From assembly GCA_016934635.1 (NCBI GenBank), contig JAFGSK010000016.1, forward strand, positions 1-43,991: a stretch of DNA of 43,991 nucleotides, read 5' to 3'. Under the pieces are notes generated by a model, which saw nothing but the letters and a program-made list of their open reading frames with translations, was not told where the DNA came from and made no database searches. Every line of letters begins with the position of its first letter. The first letter of the stretch is position 1. The stretch is from Caldifarciminota bacterium. Lineage in GTDB: Bacteria > Hydrothermota > Tepidihabitantia > B3-TA06. This document shows, piece by piece, positions 16,510 to 24,843 of this stretch. A program made the position numbers and the translations under genes.

Positions 16510-16760
16510 TTTCCTTTTTTCATCCACCGCTAATACTGGGGGGAAAATCCCTTACGAGCGTAAAGCTGCTGCATTCCTGAACTAATATTGAGAATCGGGG
16601 TCCCCGCGCGGTCGCGCAGTGAACGCGTGACTTAATTCAAGATTCCCAACCAGAGAAGTGTCTACATGTGGTATCAAATAGTCAGGCTTCTATTGCGTTC
16701 GTCACAGAGGATATTAAAATTAACTCGTAAAGGGAAACGAAAGCCCGGAATGGAGGTTTT
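16510..16760 (+). repeat. Intergenic element R1 (copy 1 of 4)
   Basis: This roughly 250-bp spacer recurs after each of the four array lipoproteins. Shared blocks are TCATCCxxxGCTAA near the start, GAGCG followed by ATTCCTGAACTA, a central hairpin, the AATAG-N8-CTATT dyad and a promoter. In R1 the central hairpin is CGCG-type (ccccgcgcg at 16602-16610 pairing with cgcg at 16624-16627), like R3. It drives the HExxE gene at 16761. Confidence 0.75.
16677..16720 (+). promoter_or_regulatory. R1 dyad operator and promoter
   Basis: The dyad AATAG-TCAGGCTT-CTATT (16677-16694) overlaps the first bases of a TTGCGT -35 box (16693-16698); after 16 nt comes TAAAAT (16715-16720). The ATG is 40 nt further on, behind GGAGG. 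The overlap of dyad and -35 box suggests regulation by a DNA-binding protein not encoded here. Confidence 0.6.
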
Positions 16761-17558
16761 ATGGCTGAACAAACGTTAAGCTACGACGGGCCCAAGTACG
16801 ATACATCTATTTGGACCTCTGTCAAAGACGCACACATCAAACTGGCTATAGACTGGGTGGGAAAGGTGAAATACCCTCAAAAATATACACATTCCAATTC
16901 CAGTGTAAGGCATCCCGTTATCGAATTCTCCTCGACATGTCTTAAGGTTTTGGGTAGTCCTATATATTGTGTTCCTGGAAACACCTATAGGAATGAAATC
17001 GCAAGCTCCACATTCAGCGCGTCTGGTTACTCAAAGAATGACAATCCCCCACCCGACTACACGCCGCAGTCTTCATCCACAACAATCACTGTATACAAGA
17101 AGCTGGCTTCATTGGCGTGGGTTCGTGCCGGAATATTGCACGAGAAGATCGAGAACTACATCGTGATAGGATATGACCAATTTACCGCACCCAACAGATT
17201 GGACTCAAGACAGGTTGACGCTCACGATGAAACCTGCGAGATCGTAAGGAAGTATACCTTTGAAGACCCAGGCCGTGAGAGAACAATACGAATAAATAAT
17301 CTTAACCGGTGCAAGGACGACTTGAACAAGATAAAATGGTATGCGGGTGCCTTTAGTCTGGCCGCTTTGGGGCTGGTAGGAGCAGGGATTAGCATTGCTG
17401 CTATTGGCAGCATGTTGTCCGCTATCGAAAACTCGAAATACATACCAGGCTACTGCGAGGCCTACGTGGATTACGGGTACAGAAACAAGGATTATTCCTC
17501 TATCGCTTTCATATTCGCACCGGCTGAAGCCGCAGGTATCATACCTAAACCGAAGTAA
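16761..17558 (+). CDS. HExxE-motif protein 1 of the lipoprotein array
   Basis: The protein is 265 aa. ATG 16761 follows TGGAGG. There is no signal peptide. The family core is a hydrophobic helix ending in LHEKIE (His127, Glu128, Glu131) and then His155 in DAHDETC, 28 residues later. The motif resembles a zincin helix in which the second His is replaced by Glu, so a metal site is possible but unproven. The C-terminus has the family block YIPGYCEAYVDYGYRN...SI (227-247). Unlike its two paralogues it has a glycine/alanine-rich hydrophobic segment at about 195-219 that could span or insert into a membrane. It lies between R1 and the promoter of lipoprotein B. The function is unknown. Confidence 0.6.
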   Translation: MAEQTLSYDGPKYDTSIWTSVKDAHIKLAIDWVGKVKYPQKYTHSNSSVRHPVIEFSSTCLKVLGSPIYCVPGNTYRNEIASSTFSASGYSKNDNPPPDYTPQSSSTTITVYKKLASLAWVRAGILHEKIENYIVIGYDQFTAPNRLDSRQVDAHDETCEIVRKYTFEDPGRERTIRINNLNRCKDDLNKIKWYAGAFSLAALGLVGAGISIAAIGSMLSAIENSKYIPGYCEAYVDYGYRNKDYSSIAFIFAPAEAAGIIPKPK

Positions 17559-17565
17559 ACGGGGG

Positions 17566-17593
17566 TTGACAAGACTGATTGTTTGACTATTAT
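17566..17593 (+). promoter_or_regulatory. Promoter of array lipoprotein B (leaderless)
   Basis: TTGACA (17566-17571), 16-nt spacer, TATTAT (17588-17593), then 8 nt to ATG 17602. Confidence 0.75.
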
Positions 17594-17601
17594 TAACTAA
17601 T

Positions 17602-19143
17602 ATGAGAAAGTGGTTCTGGCCTTGGGCTTTGGCGACAAGCCTCGTCCTGTTGTCAACCGGATGCAGTAGAAAACCGCCGCTCGTGCTTTCGGTACAGCTT
17701 CCATCTTATTACTCGGACTTTTCAGGAACCTCGGATAACTTCTACTTCATGCTTACCGACAGCCTTTTGTGCATAACGGAATATGTCCCGAAAAATAACT
17801 CAATGGGAAGAATAATACTGCGCCGGATCGAGCTTGAAGCTCCGCACAAGGCCGATACCATTATATACACTGACAAACCGTTGTTGAATGTATATAATAG
17901 AGCGTATGTGCCGCATGGAAACAAGCTGAATATAAACGAGTGGCACGACTGGTGCTTCACGCCGCCCAAGCCCGGCTATGTGCTTTATCCTCTCCCCCTC
18001 GGCGACACATCAGCAATGCTTCACTTCGGTCACCTTGACGGGCTCTACTGCGACACCTTTACGCGTGAGCGGTTCGAGCGTGATCTGCACTCCTCAGGAC
18101 AGTACTTCTATCTTGTGGATATGAGTTCGGCTTCCCCGAGAACGGTCGCCTCGTTCGAGGGGCTTGTGCTCGATTATTACTACCCCTATCTGTTACTCTA
18201 TACAGGTTTCAAGTATCTTGAATGGGGGGTTAATATTTTTCAGGATAATATGGGGGGCAATGACGTAAGGTTCATGGTAATCAATCTTGAAAAGATGAAT
18301 ACCGTTCTCGACCTGCCCGACCGCGAGGGTACAGTGATGCTTACTCCTGACGGAAGGCTCATCCTTGTAGATACCTTGAGTATGCCTGATCCCAAAAGAG
18401 ATTCCATAGTGTTCATGACCGAGCGCCACAACGTTCTTGAGATTAACCTTAGGACAGGCGAGAGAACCGAGAAGACCGTCCGGGTTCCCAGGTATGCCCT
18501 GGGTTTACACGACACATACCCTTTTATTGCCCCAGATGGCAAAGTTTGGTTTGTGGGTTCTAAGAATAGCTGGGGAATGGAGATAGACAGGTCGTTCGAG
18601 GTTCCTCCTCTGTCCGATTTCTCCGATTCTATCTACTCTGCCCTGTGGTTCCGCCGGCTGCTTGGAGATGAAGAGAACTGGCTCGACTGGCGGCTCTCCC
18701 CGCAGGGCCGGTGGCTCGTACTGGATTACTACAAAGGCTATGAAAGCATTTTCTCCCGGTACTCGCGAATCCTGTCGTCGCGAGCGCTTTGTGATCCAAG
18801 TGGTTTGGATTCAGTGGGCAAACTCCGCCGGTTCCCTTGCGGGTGGCTAATGAGAAGGCTGTTCCGAGCCAGTTTCGAGTTTCTGCCGGGTGAGGAGTGG
18901 GTGCTTATCAGGTTCGAACCCAAGAACTGGGCAGCAATGTTTTTGTCCTGGATAGTCGTCGGTACGACCCCTAAACTTTACCGGTGCGGCGGGGAAGCAA
19001 GACCTGTGGCTCTTGGTGCAAGGTACAATATTACGGACCCCTTTCTCACTGAGGTGTTTTTTTCTCCGAACGGCCGCTACGTGGGCTATACGTCGAGCGC
19101 CGGATCAAGGCCTTACATCAAGGTGCGGCGCTTGCCGGACTAA
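17602..19143 (+). CDS. Array lipoprotein B (novel propeller-like family)
   Basis: The protein is 513 aa. The signal ends in a lipobox S-T-G-C (Cys21), followed by SRKPPLVLSV. It carries the family blocks: LTDSLL, GDTSAMLHFG, FYLVDMSSASPRTVASFEGLVLD, YYPYLLLYTGF, VINLEKMNTVLDLP, the SWGM..D.SFE..P.LSDF block, DWRLSPQGRWLVLD, FLPGEEWVLI and the terminal SPNGRYVGY...VRRLPD. The SWGM...SDF and DWRLSP...LVLD blocks match lipoprotein B' (23317) more closely than A or A', so B and B' form one subfamily. Its ATG lies 8 nt after the -10 box without a Shine-Dalgarno. The function is unknown; it is probably surface- or periplasm-facing. Confidence 0.7.
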   Translation: MRKWFWPWALATSLVLLSTGCSRKPPLVLSVQLPSYYSDFSGTSDNFYFMLTDSLLCITEYVPKNNSMGRIILRRIELEAPHKADTIIYTDKPLLNVYNRAYVPHGNKLNINEWHDWCFTPPKPGYVLYPLPLGDTSAMLHFGHLDGLYCDTFTRERFERDLHSSGQYFYLVDMSSASPRTVASFEGLVLDYYYPYLLLYTGFKYLEWGVNIFQDNMGGNDVRFMVINLEKMNTVLDLPDREGTVMLTPDGRLILVDTLSMPDPKRDSIVFMTERHNVLEINLRTGERTEKTVRVPRYALGLHDTYPFIAPDGKVWFVGSKNSWGMEIDRSFEVPPLSDFSDSIYSALWFRRLLGDEENWLDWRLSPQGRWLVLDYYKGYESIFSRYSRILSSRALCDPSGLDSVGKLRRFPCGWLMRRLFRASFEFLPGEEWVLIRFEPKNWAAMFLSWIVVGTTPKLYRCGGEARPVALGARYNITDPFLTEVFFSPNGRYVGYTSSAGSRPYIKVRRLPD

Positions 19144-19400
19144 ACTCCTTCGTCATCCATCGCTAACTGTTGGGGAAATTCTCATTAAGAGCGTGAGACA
19201 ACAGGATTCCTGAACTAATATAAGTATCCGAGTCGCGGCGATACTGTGAAGCAGGATCGTGGTGTGTTAAATCGGAACCCCCAAGTAGATGTGAAGTATC
19301 TGCGTGTGAAGCGGAATAGTCAGGCTTATATTGTACTCGTCACGAAACGTTCTATAACAAGGACGTAAGGGTAGAGTGAAAACCGAGAACGGAGGTAACA
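19144..19400 (+). repeat. Intergenic element R2 (copy 2 of 4)
   Basis: It has the same order of blocks as R1. Its central hairpin is of the other type: CGAT (19239-19242) pairing with ATCG (19256-19259), as in R4. A small CTC-attaa-GAG stem precedes the ATTCCTGAACTA block. It drives the HExxE gene at 19401. Confidence 0.75.
19315..19358 (+). promoter_or_regulatory. R2 dyad operator and promoter
   Basis: AATAG-TCAGGCTT-ATATT (19315-19332, one mismatch in the right arm) overlaps TTGTAC (19331-19336); after 16 nt comes TATAAC (19353-19358). The gene's ATG has GGAGG upstream. Confidence 0.55.
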
Positions 19401-20255
19401 ATGTCCGGAGCACAAAAACTGACGGGCTACTTCGCACCACAGGTAGATGCAACCCGTTTCCACACCAAAATAGTCATTACAACGGATACCCTCAAGAAAG
19501 AACGTGATTGGCTCAACAAGTGGTCGGCATCTAAACACGTCACTTACAATCAAAAAACCATGAAGATAGACGGACAGGGCTGGTGGGGACGCAGGTTATT
19601 GGAAATCAAGAACAGCATCGATGAGCGTATCAAAAAAGGCGGAAATTTTAAGGCGTACGACGGCAGATCGCTGTACTGGGCAACAAAAAACGAGTCTGAC
19701 GAGAATAAACTTGGGGCATGTTCTTACCACCCTGAGCGGGGTGACACCCGCCCAACCATAACGATCTCGAACCGGTGTACGTCAAGCGCCGTTGTAAGGG
19801 CTTTGATTCTCCATGAGTTCATAGAGATATACATTAATGTGGTGTTCGTCTACGGCTATACCTGGAACCTCAGCGACCCTCACAATACCGCCTGCGACTA
19901 CGTTAAAAATTTCCCTAGGGAAGATGCAACTGAAACCACGAAAAGGATGAAAAACATCATGAGGTCCTATCTGGAACTATCCTTCATTGCAAGAAAACTC
20001 CGTGAAATGAATTCAACCGACGCTACCTATCTTAAGAACGTTACCGATGTCCGAGAGTTGATACGCAACGAGTTATTCATTCCAGGTTACTACGAGGACT
20101 ACACCCCCAACGGCTACAAGAACACACAAAAGTCCGGCATAGCGGATTATTTCTCAAAAGCAATACCACTGGGGATCCGTTGGGATCAGCTTTCCTTGAA
20201 CGGGACTTACACCCTGCAAGGCAGAAGAGGGAATTTATCGATCACATTACATTGA
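19401..20255 (+). CDS. HExxE-motif protein 2 of the lipoprotein array
   Basis: The protein is 284 aa. ATG 19401 follows CGGAGG. There is no signal peptide. The core is ITISNRCTSSAVVRALILHEFIE split here as ITIS..., VVRALILHE and FIE, with His138, Glu139, Glu142 and the later His161 in DPHNTAC. The C-terminal block FIPGYYEDYTPNGYKN matches the other two members. It lacks the hydrophobic segment of protein 1 and carries an extra C-terminal tail of about 35 residues. Its TGA stop lies inside the TTGACA -35 box of the next lipoprotein gene, so the units are packed without spare sequence. The function is unknown. Confidence 0.6.
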   Translation: MSGAQKLTGYFAPQVDATRFHTKIVITTDTLKKERDWLNKWSASKHVTYNQKTMKIDGQGWWGRRLLEIKNSIDERIKKGGNFKAYDGRSLYWATKNESDENKLGACSYHPERGDTRPTITISNRCTSSAVVRALILHEFIEIYINVVFVYGYTWNLSDPHNTACDYVKNFPREDATETTKRMKNIMRSYLELSFIARKLREMNSTDATYLKNVTDVRELIRNELFIPGYYEDYTPNGYKNTQKSGIADYFSKAIPLGIRWDQLSLNGTYTLQGRRGNLSITLH

Positions 20256-20279
20256 CAACATAAGTTTTCTTGTTATTAT
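20252..20279 (+). promoter_or_regulatory. Promoter of array lipoprotein A' (leaderless)
   Basis: TTGACA (20252-20257, containing the stop codon of the preceding gene), 16-nt spacer, TATTAT (20274-20279), then 7 nt to ATG 20287. Confidence 0.75.
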
Positions 20280-20286
20280 CATTTCT

Positions 20287-21969
20287 ATGGTAAAGAAAGC
20301 TTGGTCAGTATTACTCAGCTGTTTCGTAGCAGCGCTTTCCGGGTGTAAAGAACAGGCGACTGGGCTTGCGTCCAAGCCAACCGATACACTCCCGCTGATT
20401 CTTTCCGTTCCCACAGACACTGCAAGCGACTTTTCGATATACTGCTCGAACGAGTACTTCGACCTTACTGACAGCCTTGTCTACTCGCTAAAGCTTCTGC
20501 ATGGTGCGGGAAAGGCAATAAGGCTAAGGTTGGCGAGAATCTATTTCGGCAATCCCCGGAACGCTGATACCTTTTATTTCCCTTTTACGTCCCAGGATAC
20601 AATACTTTGGATTCATCTCCCCCCATATCATCAGGGATACAGTCCTGGGATGCTTTCAATGAACGGCATGGAATGGAGTGCTTTTGCCAGGCTTCCCCGC
20701 AGCGGATGGGCGCTTCTGCCCTTTCCTGTGGGCGACACATCAGGGATGCTGCGGCTTGGAGAATTAGCGCCGCGCAGCAGAGATGCGTCAAAAGGGCGGT
20801 TTTACCTTTCGCTTCGCCAGGACGGCGAATGCTTCTACGTAGTGGACGTTCACTCGATCCGGCTCAGAACTATAGCTTTCATAAGCGGCGAGTCAATTGA
20901 TTATTCCGAGCCTTACCTTCTCGTTTCCACAGGTTACAAGGGCAGGCCGTACGAATCGGACGTTTCCTACGAACAAAGCGAACTCCTGGTAATAGACATG
21001 CGTGATTTGAGTATTGCGCTTCGTGTTCCCTTCATGTGGGGAGATTATGACCACCCCGAGGAATACGCATGTATTACTGCCGACCGGAAGCTTTTATGCG
21101 TGACGGGCGGATGGGGGTGGTCTAACACGGCTTATTACCTCCCCGGGCTTAATTTTTTGATATCCTGGGAGTGCCTGGACGGTGTCGCGTTCGAGCCTTC
21201 CATGTATCTAGAGTACTTATCGGACTTGCATCCGCTGTTTCGTTCCTATGTGGCGGGTACAATGGAGGTAATTTCCTGGCGGCTGGGCTCAGGTGATTCT
21301 CTTCGAGATACGGCACTTATCCCCTGGAATGCTTTGTATTACGACCCGTGCAACTTTCCTGGAACCGGCGGCAAGCCTCTATTCGTGTCAAGTACGTCGG
21401 ACTGGGGAGCGGATTGGATCTACGATCATTTCGCCAAGGTGCCGGCGGTATCCGATCTGGAGGGTCCTCCTCTGGAACTCGCCTGGCTCCGCAGGCTCCT
21501 GATTCCCGAACCCGGTTGGCGCTGGGCTGTTACGTGGGATTTGTCGTTCGAGCGCCGCTGGCTGATCGTTAATGCATTCCAGGAAAAGGGTGAGATAAAC
21601 GAACCGTCTTATCAACGTAAGGGCCGAAAGACAATCCTTGTTCCGACCTCCCATCTCAGCTATCCTGGGTGTTCACACCGCTTGCCTGACCTGGTTCAGC
21701 TACCCCCGGATCTATTAGAGGTCCTGCCTTGGGATTTTCTGCCCGGTGAGGAGTGGGTACTTGTCTCAAGTTTTGACAGTGGCTCAAGTTCAGGTCAGTA
21801 CTACATGCTCTACCACATTCCCAGTGAAAAGCTCGTGAGTTTCACCGGCCCTAATGAACGTTTCTGTGCCGATGTCATCTTCTCTCCGGACGGTCGCTAC
21901 GTCGGGTACCTGTGTGAGATAGAAGGAAAGCAAGACTCCTTTCTCCAGGTGCGGCGCTTGCCGGACTGA
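20287..21969 (+). CDS. Array lipoprotein A' (novel propeller-like family)
   Basis: The protein is 560 aa. The signal ends in L-S-G-C (Cys20), then KEQATG. Family blocks are LPLILSVP, LTDSLVYSLKLL, GDTSGMLRLGEL, CFYVVDVHSIRLRTIAFISGE, PYLLVSTGY, VSDLEGPPLELAWLRRLL, SFERRWLIV, FLPGEEWVLV and the terminal FSPDGRYVGYLCEIEGKQDSFLQVRRLPD (split by position 535). The last 97 nt are nearly identical to those of lipoprotein A, including silent sites, except that the very end (GTGCGGCGCTTGCCG) matches B, a sign of gene conversion. The ATG lies 7 nt after the -10 box; no Shine-Dalgarno. The function is unknown. Confidence 0.7.
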   Translation: MVKKAWSVLLSCFVAALSGCKEQATGLASKPTDTLPLILSVPTDTASDFSIYCSNEYFDLTDSLVYSLKLLHGAGKAIRLRLARIYFGNPRNADTFYFPFTSQDTILWIHLPPYHQGYSPGMLSMNGMEWSAFARLPRSGWALLPFPVGDTSGMLRLGELAPRSRDASKGRFYLSLRQDGECFYVVDVHSIRLRTIAFISGESIDYSEPYLLVSTGYKGRPYESDVSYEQSELLVIDMRDLSIALRVPFMWGDYDHPEEYACITADRKLLCVTGGWGWSNTAYYLPGLNFLISWECLDGVAFEPSMYLEYLSDLHPLFRSYVAGTMEVISWRLGSGDSLRDTALIPWNALYYDPCNFPGTGGKPLFVSSTSDWGADWIYDHFAKVPAVSDLEGPPLELAWLRRLLIPEPGWRWAVTWDLSFERRWLIVNAFQEKGEINEPSYQRKGRKTILVPTSHLSYPGCSHRLPDLVQLPPDLLEVLPWDFLPGEEWVLVSSFDSGSSSGQYYMLYHIPSEKLVSFTGPNERFCADVIFSPDGRYVGYLCEIEGKQDSFLQVRRLPD

Positions 21970-22221
21970 TCTCCTTTGTCATCCGCCGCTAATACTGGAG
22001 GGATAATGCTCCTTAGGAGCGTGAATGGATTCCTGAACTAACACTGCGTATCTAAACCCCAGCGCGGACGCGTAGCGAACGCGTGGGGTGTTAAGTCCCC
22101 AAGACGAAGTATCTTCGAGGGTATTGAATAGTCAGGCTTCTATTGCGTCCTTCAGGTTTCCTTACAAAATTGAATAGTACATCCCGCAAGAAGCCCACAT
22201 GAGGCGGGAAGGGAGTCGTGA
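21970..22221 (+). repeat. Intergenic element R3 (copy 3 of 4)
   Basis: It has the same block order as the other R elements. It includes a perfect GCTCC-tta-GGAGC hairpin (22008-22020) and a CGCG-type central hairpin (ACCCC at 22056-22060 with GGGGT at 22085-22089, inner CGCG/CGCG). A third stem, CCCGC (22183-22187) with GCGGG (22204-22208), precedes the ribosome site. From the promoter onward R3 is almost identical to R4, including the start of the lysin gene. Confidence 0.75.
22127..22170 (+). promoter_or_regulatory. R3 dyad operator and promoter
   Basis: AATAG-TCAGGCTT-CTATT (22127-22144) overlaps TTGCGT (22143-22148); after 16 nt comes CAAAAT (22165-22170). Confidence 0.55.
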
Positions 22222-22432
22222 ATGAGTAAAATACAATTGACATATAATCTGGTCTGTGAGTTTCTTTCATCACTCAGGATAGAGGTCGGAACTGAGACCG
22301 ACGAACTCAACATCCTAAGCCTTGAGGGAGATCAGCCTCTTGCCGAGCCTGGTTTTCGGCTTCAGGGTTGGATCGGGTATGGCGTGATGCTGAGTTCACC
22401 CAGGGTATGAACGAAAGATTGTACGTCAGAAA
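22222..22432 (+). pseudogene. Internally deleted copy of the lysin gene 5' region
   Basis: It starts at ATG 22222 behind AAGGGAG and repeats the first 42 or so residues of the lysin at 25103 (KIQLTYNLVCEFL, RIEVGTETDELNIL) almost exactly. At about 22348 it jumps to sequence matching 25508 onward in the intact gene. This corresponds to loss of about 281 bp (25227-25507), which also shifts the frame, so the product ends at 22410. The homology fades near 22432, just before the next gene's ribosome site. It shows that R and the lysin start were duplicated together. Confidence 0.75.
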
Positions 22433-22441
22433 GGAGTTGAA

Positions 22442-23281
22442 ATGTCGACACTCACACCATATTACCAAGGGGTTGATCTTGGGAAATGTGAAGATTATGG
22501 AGTGTATGTTCAGGATACCCATGTAGGAATGGCAAGGGCATGGCTTTTATTGAAACTGAATAAATCAGCACCAGATACACAAGGACCTCCCAATGTAGCC
22601 TTGCAAGAATCTGAGGTGACGTCGAAATTTACGAATAAACCCGACCCAAAGGATTGGACCAACTGGGACAGCAAGGGAAATAAAGTTGTCAGTTATCCGC
22701 TCAGACGTCTGAGTTCAAGCTTTGAGGAGTGGGAGAGTCATCTTGGCTTAAGATTCGGTTCCTATCAGGTAAAAAAATACCTGAGCAATCCAAATTCCGT
22801 AGCAGAGTCAGCCTTCTCCCGGATAACTATCTCGGCGTGGTGCGTATCTCTGGCGGTGGTCCGCGCGGCGATAATGCACGAGGTTTACGAACTGCGACTC
22901 CTCAAGAAGTATGGTTATACATCTACATTTGGTCAGAGTTCAGGTCATTGCCACGGCTGGACCGTGGAAAGGGTAAATGCATTCGCCTCGAACACGGCAA
23001 AATTCGAGAGTTCAGAAGAAACAATAGTTCGTAAATCCAACATCGAGCTTTGTGTGTACGAACTGGAAACAATTCGCGACGCACTTGTGGAATCAGGCAA
23101 AACTGATTGGCTTTACGAAAGATGTAGAGACCTTTATAATAAAATAAAGGAGTTGAACTACGGCTATATCCCTGGATACTGTAAGCCCTACGTAGATCAC
23201 GGATATCGGAAAAGCGGATACCCGTCGATAAAAAAGCTTTTTGACGAAGCCAGAACCAGGGGTATTAGCTTTGAACTATGA
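22442..23281 (+). CDS. HExxE-motif protein 3 of the lipoprotein array
   Basis: The protein is 279 aa. ATG 22442 lies 5 nt after AAGGAG. There is no signal peptide. Core: ITISAWCVSLAVVRAAIMHEVYE with His146, Glu147, Glu150, then GHCHGW (His169/His171). The C-terminal block YIPGYCKPYVDHGYRKSGYPSI is closest to protein 1, which agrees with the A-B-A'-B' block duplication. Two helical charged regions lie between the motif and the C-terminus. It is placed after a dead lysin start and just before the promoter of lipoprotein B'. The function is unknown; a metal-binding or metallopeptidase-like role is a guess from the motif only. Confidence 0.6.
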   Translation: MSTLTPYYQGVDLGKCEDYGVYVQDTHVGMARAWLLLKLNKSAPDTQGPPNVALQESEVTSKFTNKPDPKDWTNWDSKGNKVVSYPLRRLSSSFEEWESHLGLRFGSYQVKKYLSNPNSVAESAFSRITISAWCVSLAVVRAAIMHEVYELRLLKKYGYTSTFGQSSGHCHGWTVERVNAFASNTAKFESSEETIVRKSNIELCVYELETIRDALVESGKTDWLYERCRDLYNKIKELNYGYIPGYCKPYVDHGYRKSGYPSIKKLFDEARTRGISFEL

Positions 23282-23284
23282 GGC

Positions 23285-23310
23285 TTGACACCCCGGTCCT
23301 TTTTTATCAT
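23285..23310 (+). promoter_or_regulatory. Probable promoter of array lipoprotein B'
   Basis: TTGACA (23285-23290) with TATCAT (23305-23310) after only 14 nt, then 6 nt to ATG 23317. The short spacer makes it weaker than its relatives. Confidence 0.4.
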
Positions 23311-23316
23311 GTAAAC

Positions 23317-24843
23317 ATGAGGCGTAATGTCGAACTGAAAGCATCCTCTCTGGCTCTCTCTCTGATAATGATTTTCGGAGCGGTTCTGTGTGAATCACCT
23401 GGGGTACACGAGACACTGCCTTTGGTTTTCTCAATCCCTGGTCAGTTCAGTCCGTGCTCGGATTACATAGGATTAACCGACAGCATAGCTTACGTCGCCA
23501 GCCTTATTGAATCTGAAAGCGGAGCGTACGATGTCAAGCTGCATCGTTTCTCTCTATCCCAACCTGGGATTGCAGACAGCCTGATCCTTCCCCTTCCTCC
23601 TGATCTTCCCAGTGACCGTTGTTTCAGGTTCAGGTACGAAATTTCGGAATTCGACTCTACGGAGAACCTCAGGTATCTGCCTCACGACGGCTGGATAATG
23701 CTTCCTTTTCCTCTTGGAGATACAACCGGTATGCGGCGGTTGGGTGACCTGAAAACCGAAATGCCACCTGGGGATACGAGAAAGACGCTTATCGATCGAG
23801 GAGAGAACTTTTACCTGGTTGACATCCATTCGACACCCCCTCGAACACAGGCAGAAATACGGGGTCTTGTCATCGATGTCGAATCCCCCTATCTAGCGCT
23901 CTATACAGGGTATTGCTACACCTTTGAGGACGGCATTCCGAGTCGGAACGTAAAAGCGGGAGCACCGGTGCTTCTGGTAATTGATCTTTCCCGCGCAGAG
24001 GTTGTGCTTCGCGTCGGTGTAACAGATTCGAGTACCGGCTTTCCTCCCAATGCGCTCCTTACGGTCGATGGTAGGTTTTTTTACGCCCAAGGAGAACCTC
24101 GGGAGACCGACTGGCGAAAAGACGAGATATGCCCCACAGAGCGCTGGAAGGTCTATTTCTGGAACCTCGTTCACAGCGAAAAAGAAACGGTCGTTTTAAA
24201 TACACCTGTTCATTCGCTCACTCCATCCATTCGATCGTTCCTTTCCGATAGCGGTAAGGTTTTCTTTCTCGGTGACAAGATGTCCTGGGGAATGGCGCCG
24301 GATTTGAGTTTCGAGTATCCTGCGGTAAGCGATTTTGCCAATCCCCCTTACGAAGCCCGCTGGCTTGGAAGGTTCACTCCCCCTTGCACGCGGATGGACT
24401 GGCGACTCTCGCCCGAGAAACGCTGGTTGGTTCTGGATGTTTACAGACAACGTGTTCGGGAAGCACCTTTTTACTCCACCATTGTTCCTGTCGGTGCGCT
24501 CACCGATTCCTCCCTTGCATACAGTCGAGATCTTTTAGTTTTGCCACAGGGTCTTATGAGAAAATTACTCTACAAGGTCAACCTGAGCTTTATGCCCGGC
24601 GAGGAAAAGGCACTCGTAAACTACTCTCCAAGGAACTACCGGAACTATATTGCGTTCAAACTAATGCCTTCTCCCGAACTGCGGCCCTGCTCGGGCCAGG
24701 GAGTGAGCTATTCTCTTTATGCCGCCGGGGAGTCTGGGCGAGGGGAAGCATTCTTCTCTCCGGAAGGCCGCTATGTGACTTACATCTGCAGCATGGACGG
24801 GAAGGATGGATTCTTCCTCCAGGTTCGACGACTGCCGGACTGA
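23317..24843 (+). CDS. Array lipoprotein-like protein B' (novel propeller-like family)
   Basis: The protein is 508 aa. ATG 23317 fits the family's start; the longer frame from 23278 would cover the promoter. The signal region (MRRNVELKASSLALSLIMIFGAVLCES) ends in V-L-C, a poor lipobox compared with the A, B and A' members, so this copy may be cleaved by ordinary signal peptidase or left unlipidated. Family blocks follow: LPLVFSIP, LTDSIAY, GDTTGMRRLGDL, FYLVDIHSTPPRTQAEIRGLVID, SPYLALYTGY, SWGMAPDLSFEYPAVSDF, MDWRLSPEKRWLVLDVY, FMPGEEKALV and SPEGRYVTY...FLQVRRLPD. It is closest to lipoprotein B. It is followed by R4 and the lysin operon. Confidence 0.68.
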   Translation: MRRNVELKASSLALSLIMIFGAVLCESPGVHETLPLVFSIPGQFSPCSDYIGLTDSIAYVASLIESESGAYDVKLHRFSLSQPGIADSLILPLPPDLPSDRCFRFRYEISEFDSTENLRYLPHDGWIMLPFPLGDTTGMRRLGDLKTEMPPGDTRKTLIDRGENFYLVDIHSTPPRTQAEIRGLVIDVESPYLALYTGYCYTFEDGIPSRNVKAGAPVLLVIDLSRAEVVLRVGVTDSSTGFPPNALLTVDGRFFYAQGEPRETDWRKDEICPTERWKVYFWNLVHSEKETVVLNTPVHSLTPSIRSFLSDSGKVFFLGDKMSWGMAPDLSFEYPAVSDFANPPYEARWLGRFTPPCTRMDWRLSPEKRWLVLDVYRQRVREAPFYSTIVPVGALTDSSLAYSRDLLVLPQGLMRKLLYKVNLSFMPGEEKALVNYSPRNYRNYIAFKLMPSPELRPCSGQGVSYSLYAAGESGRGEAFFSPEGRYVTYICSMDGKDGFFLQVRRLPD

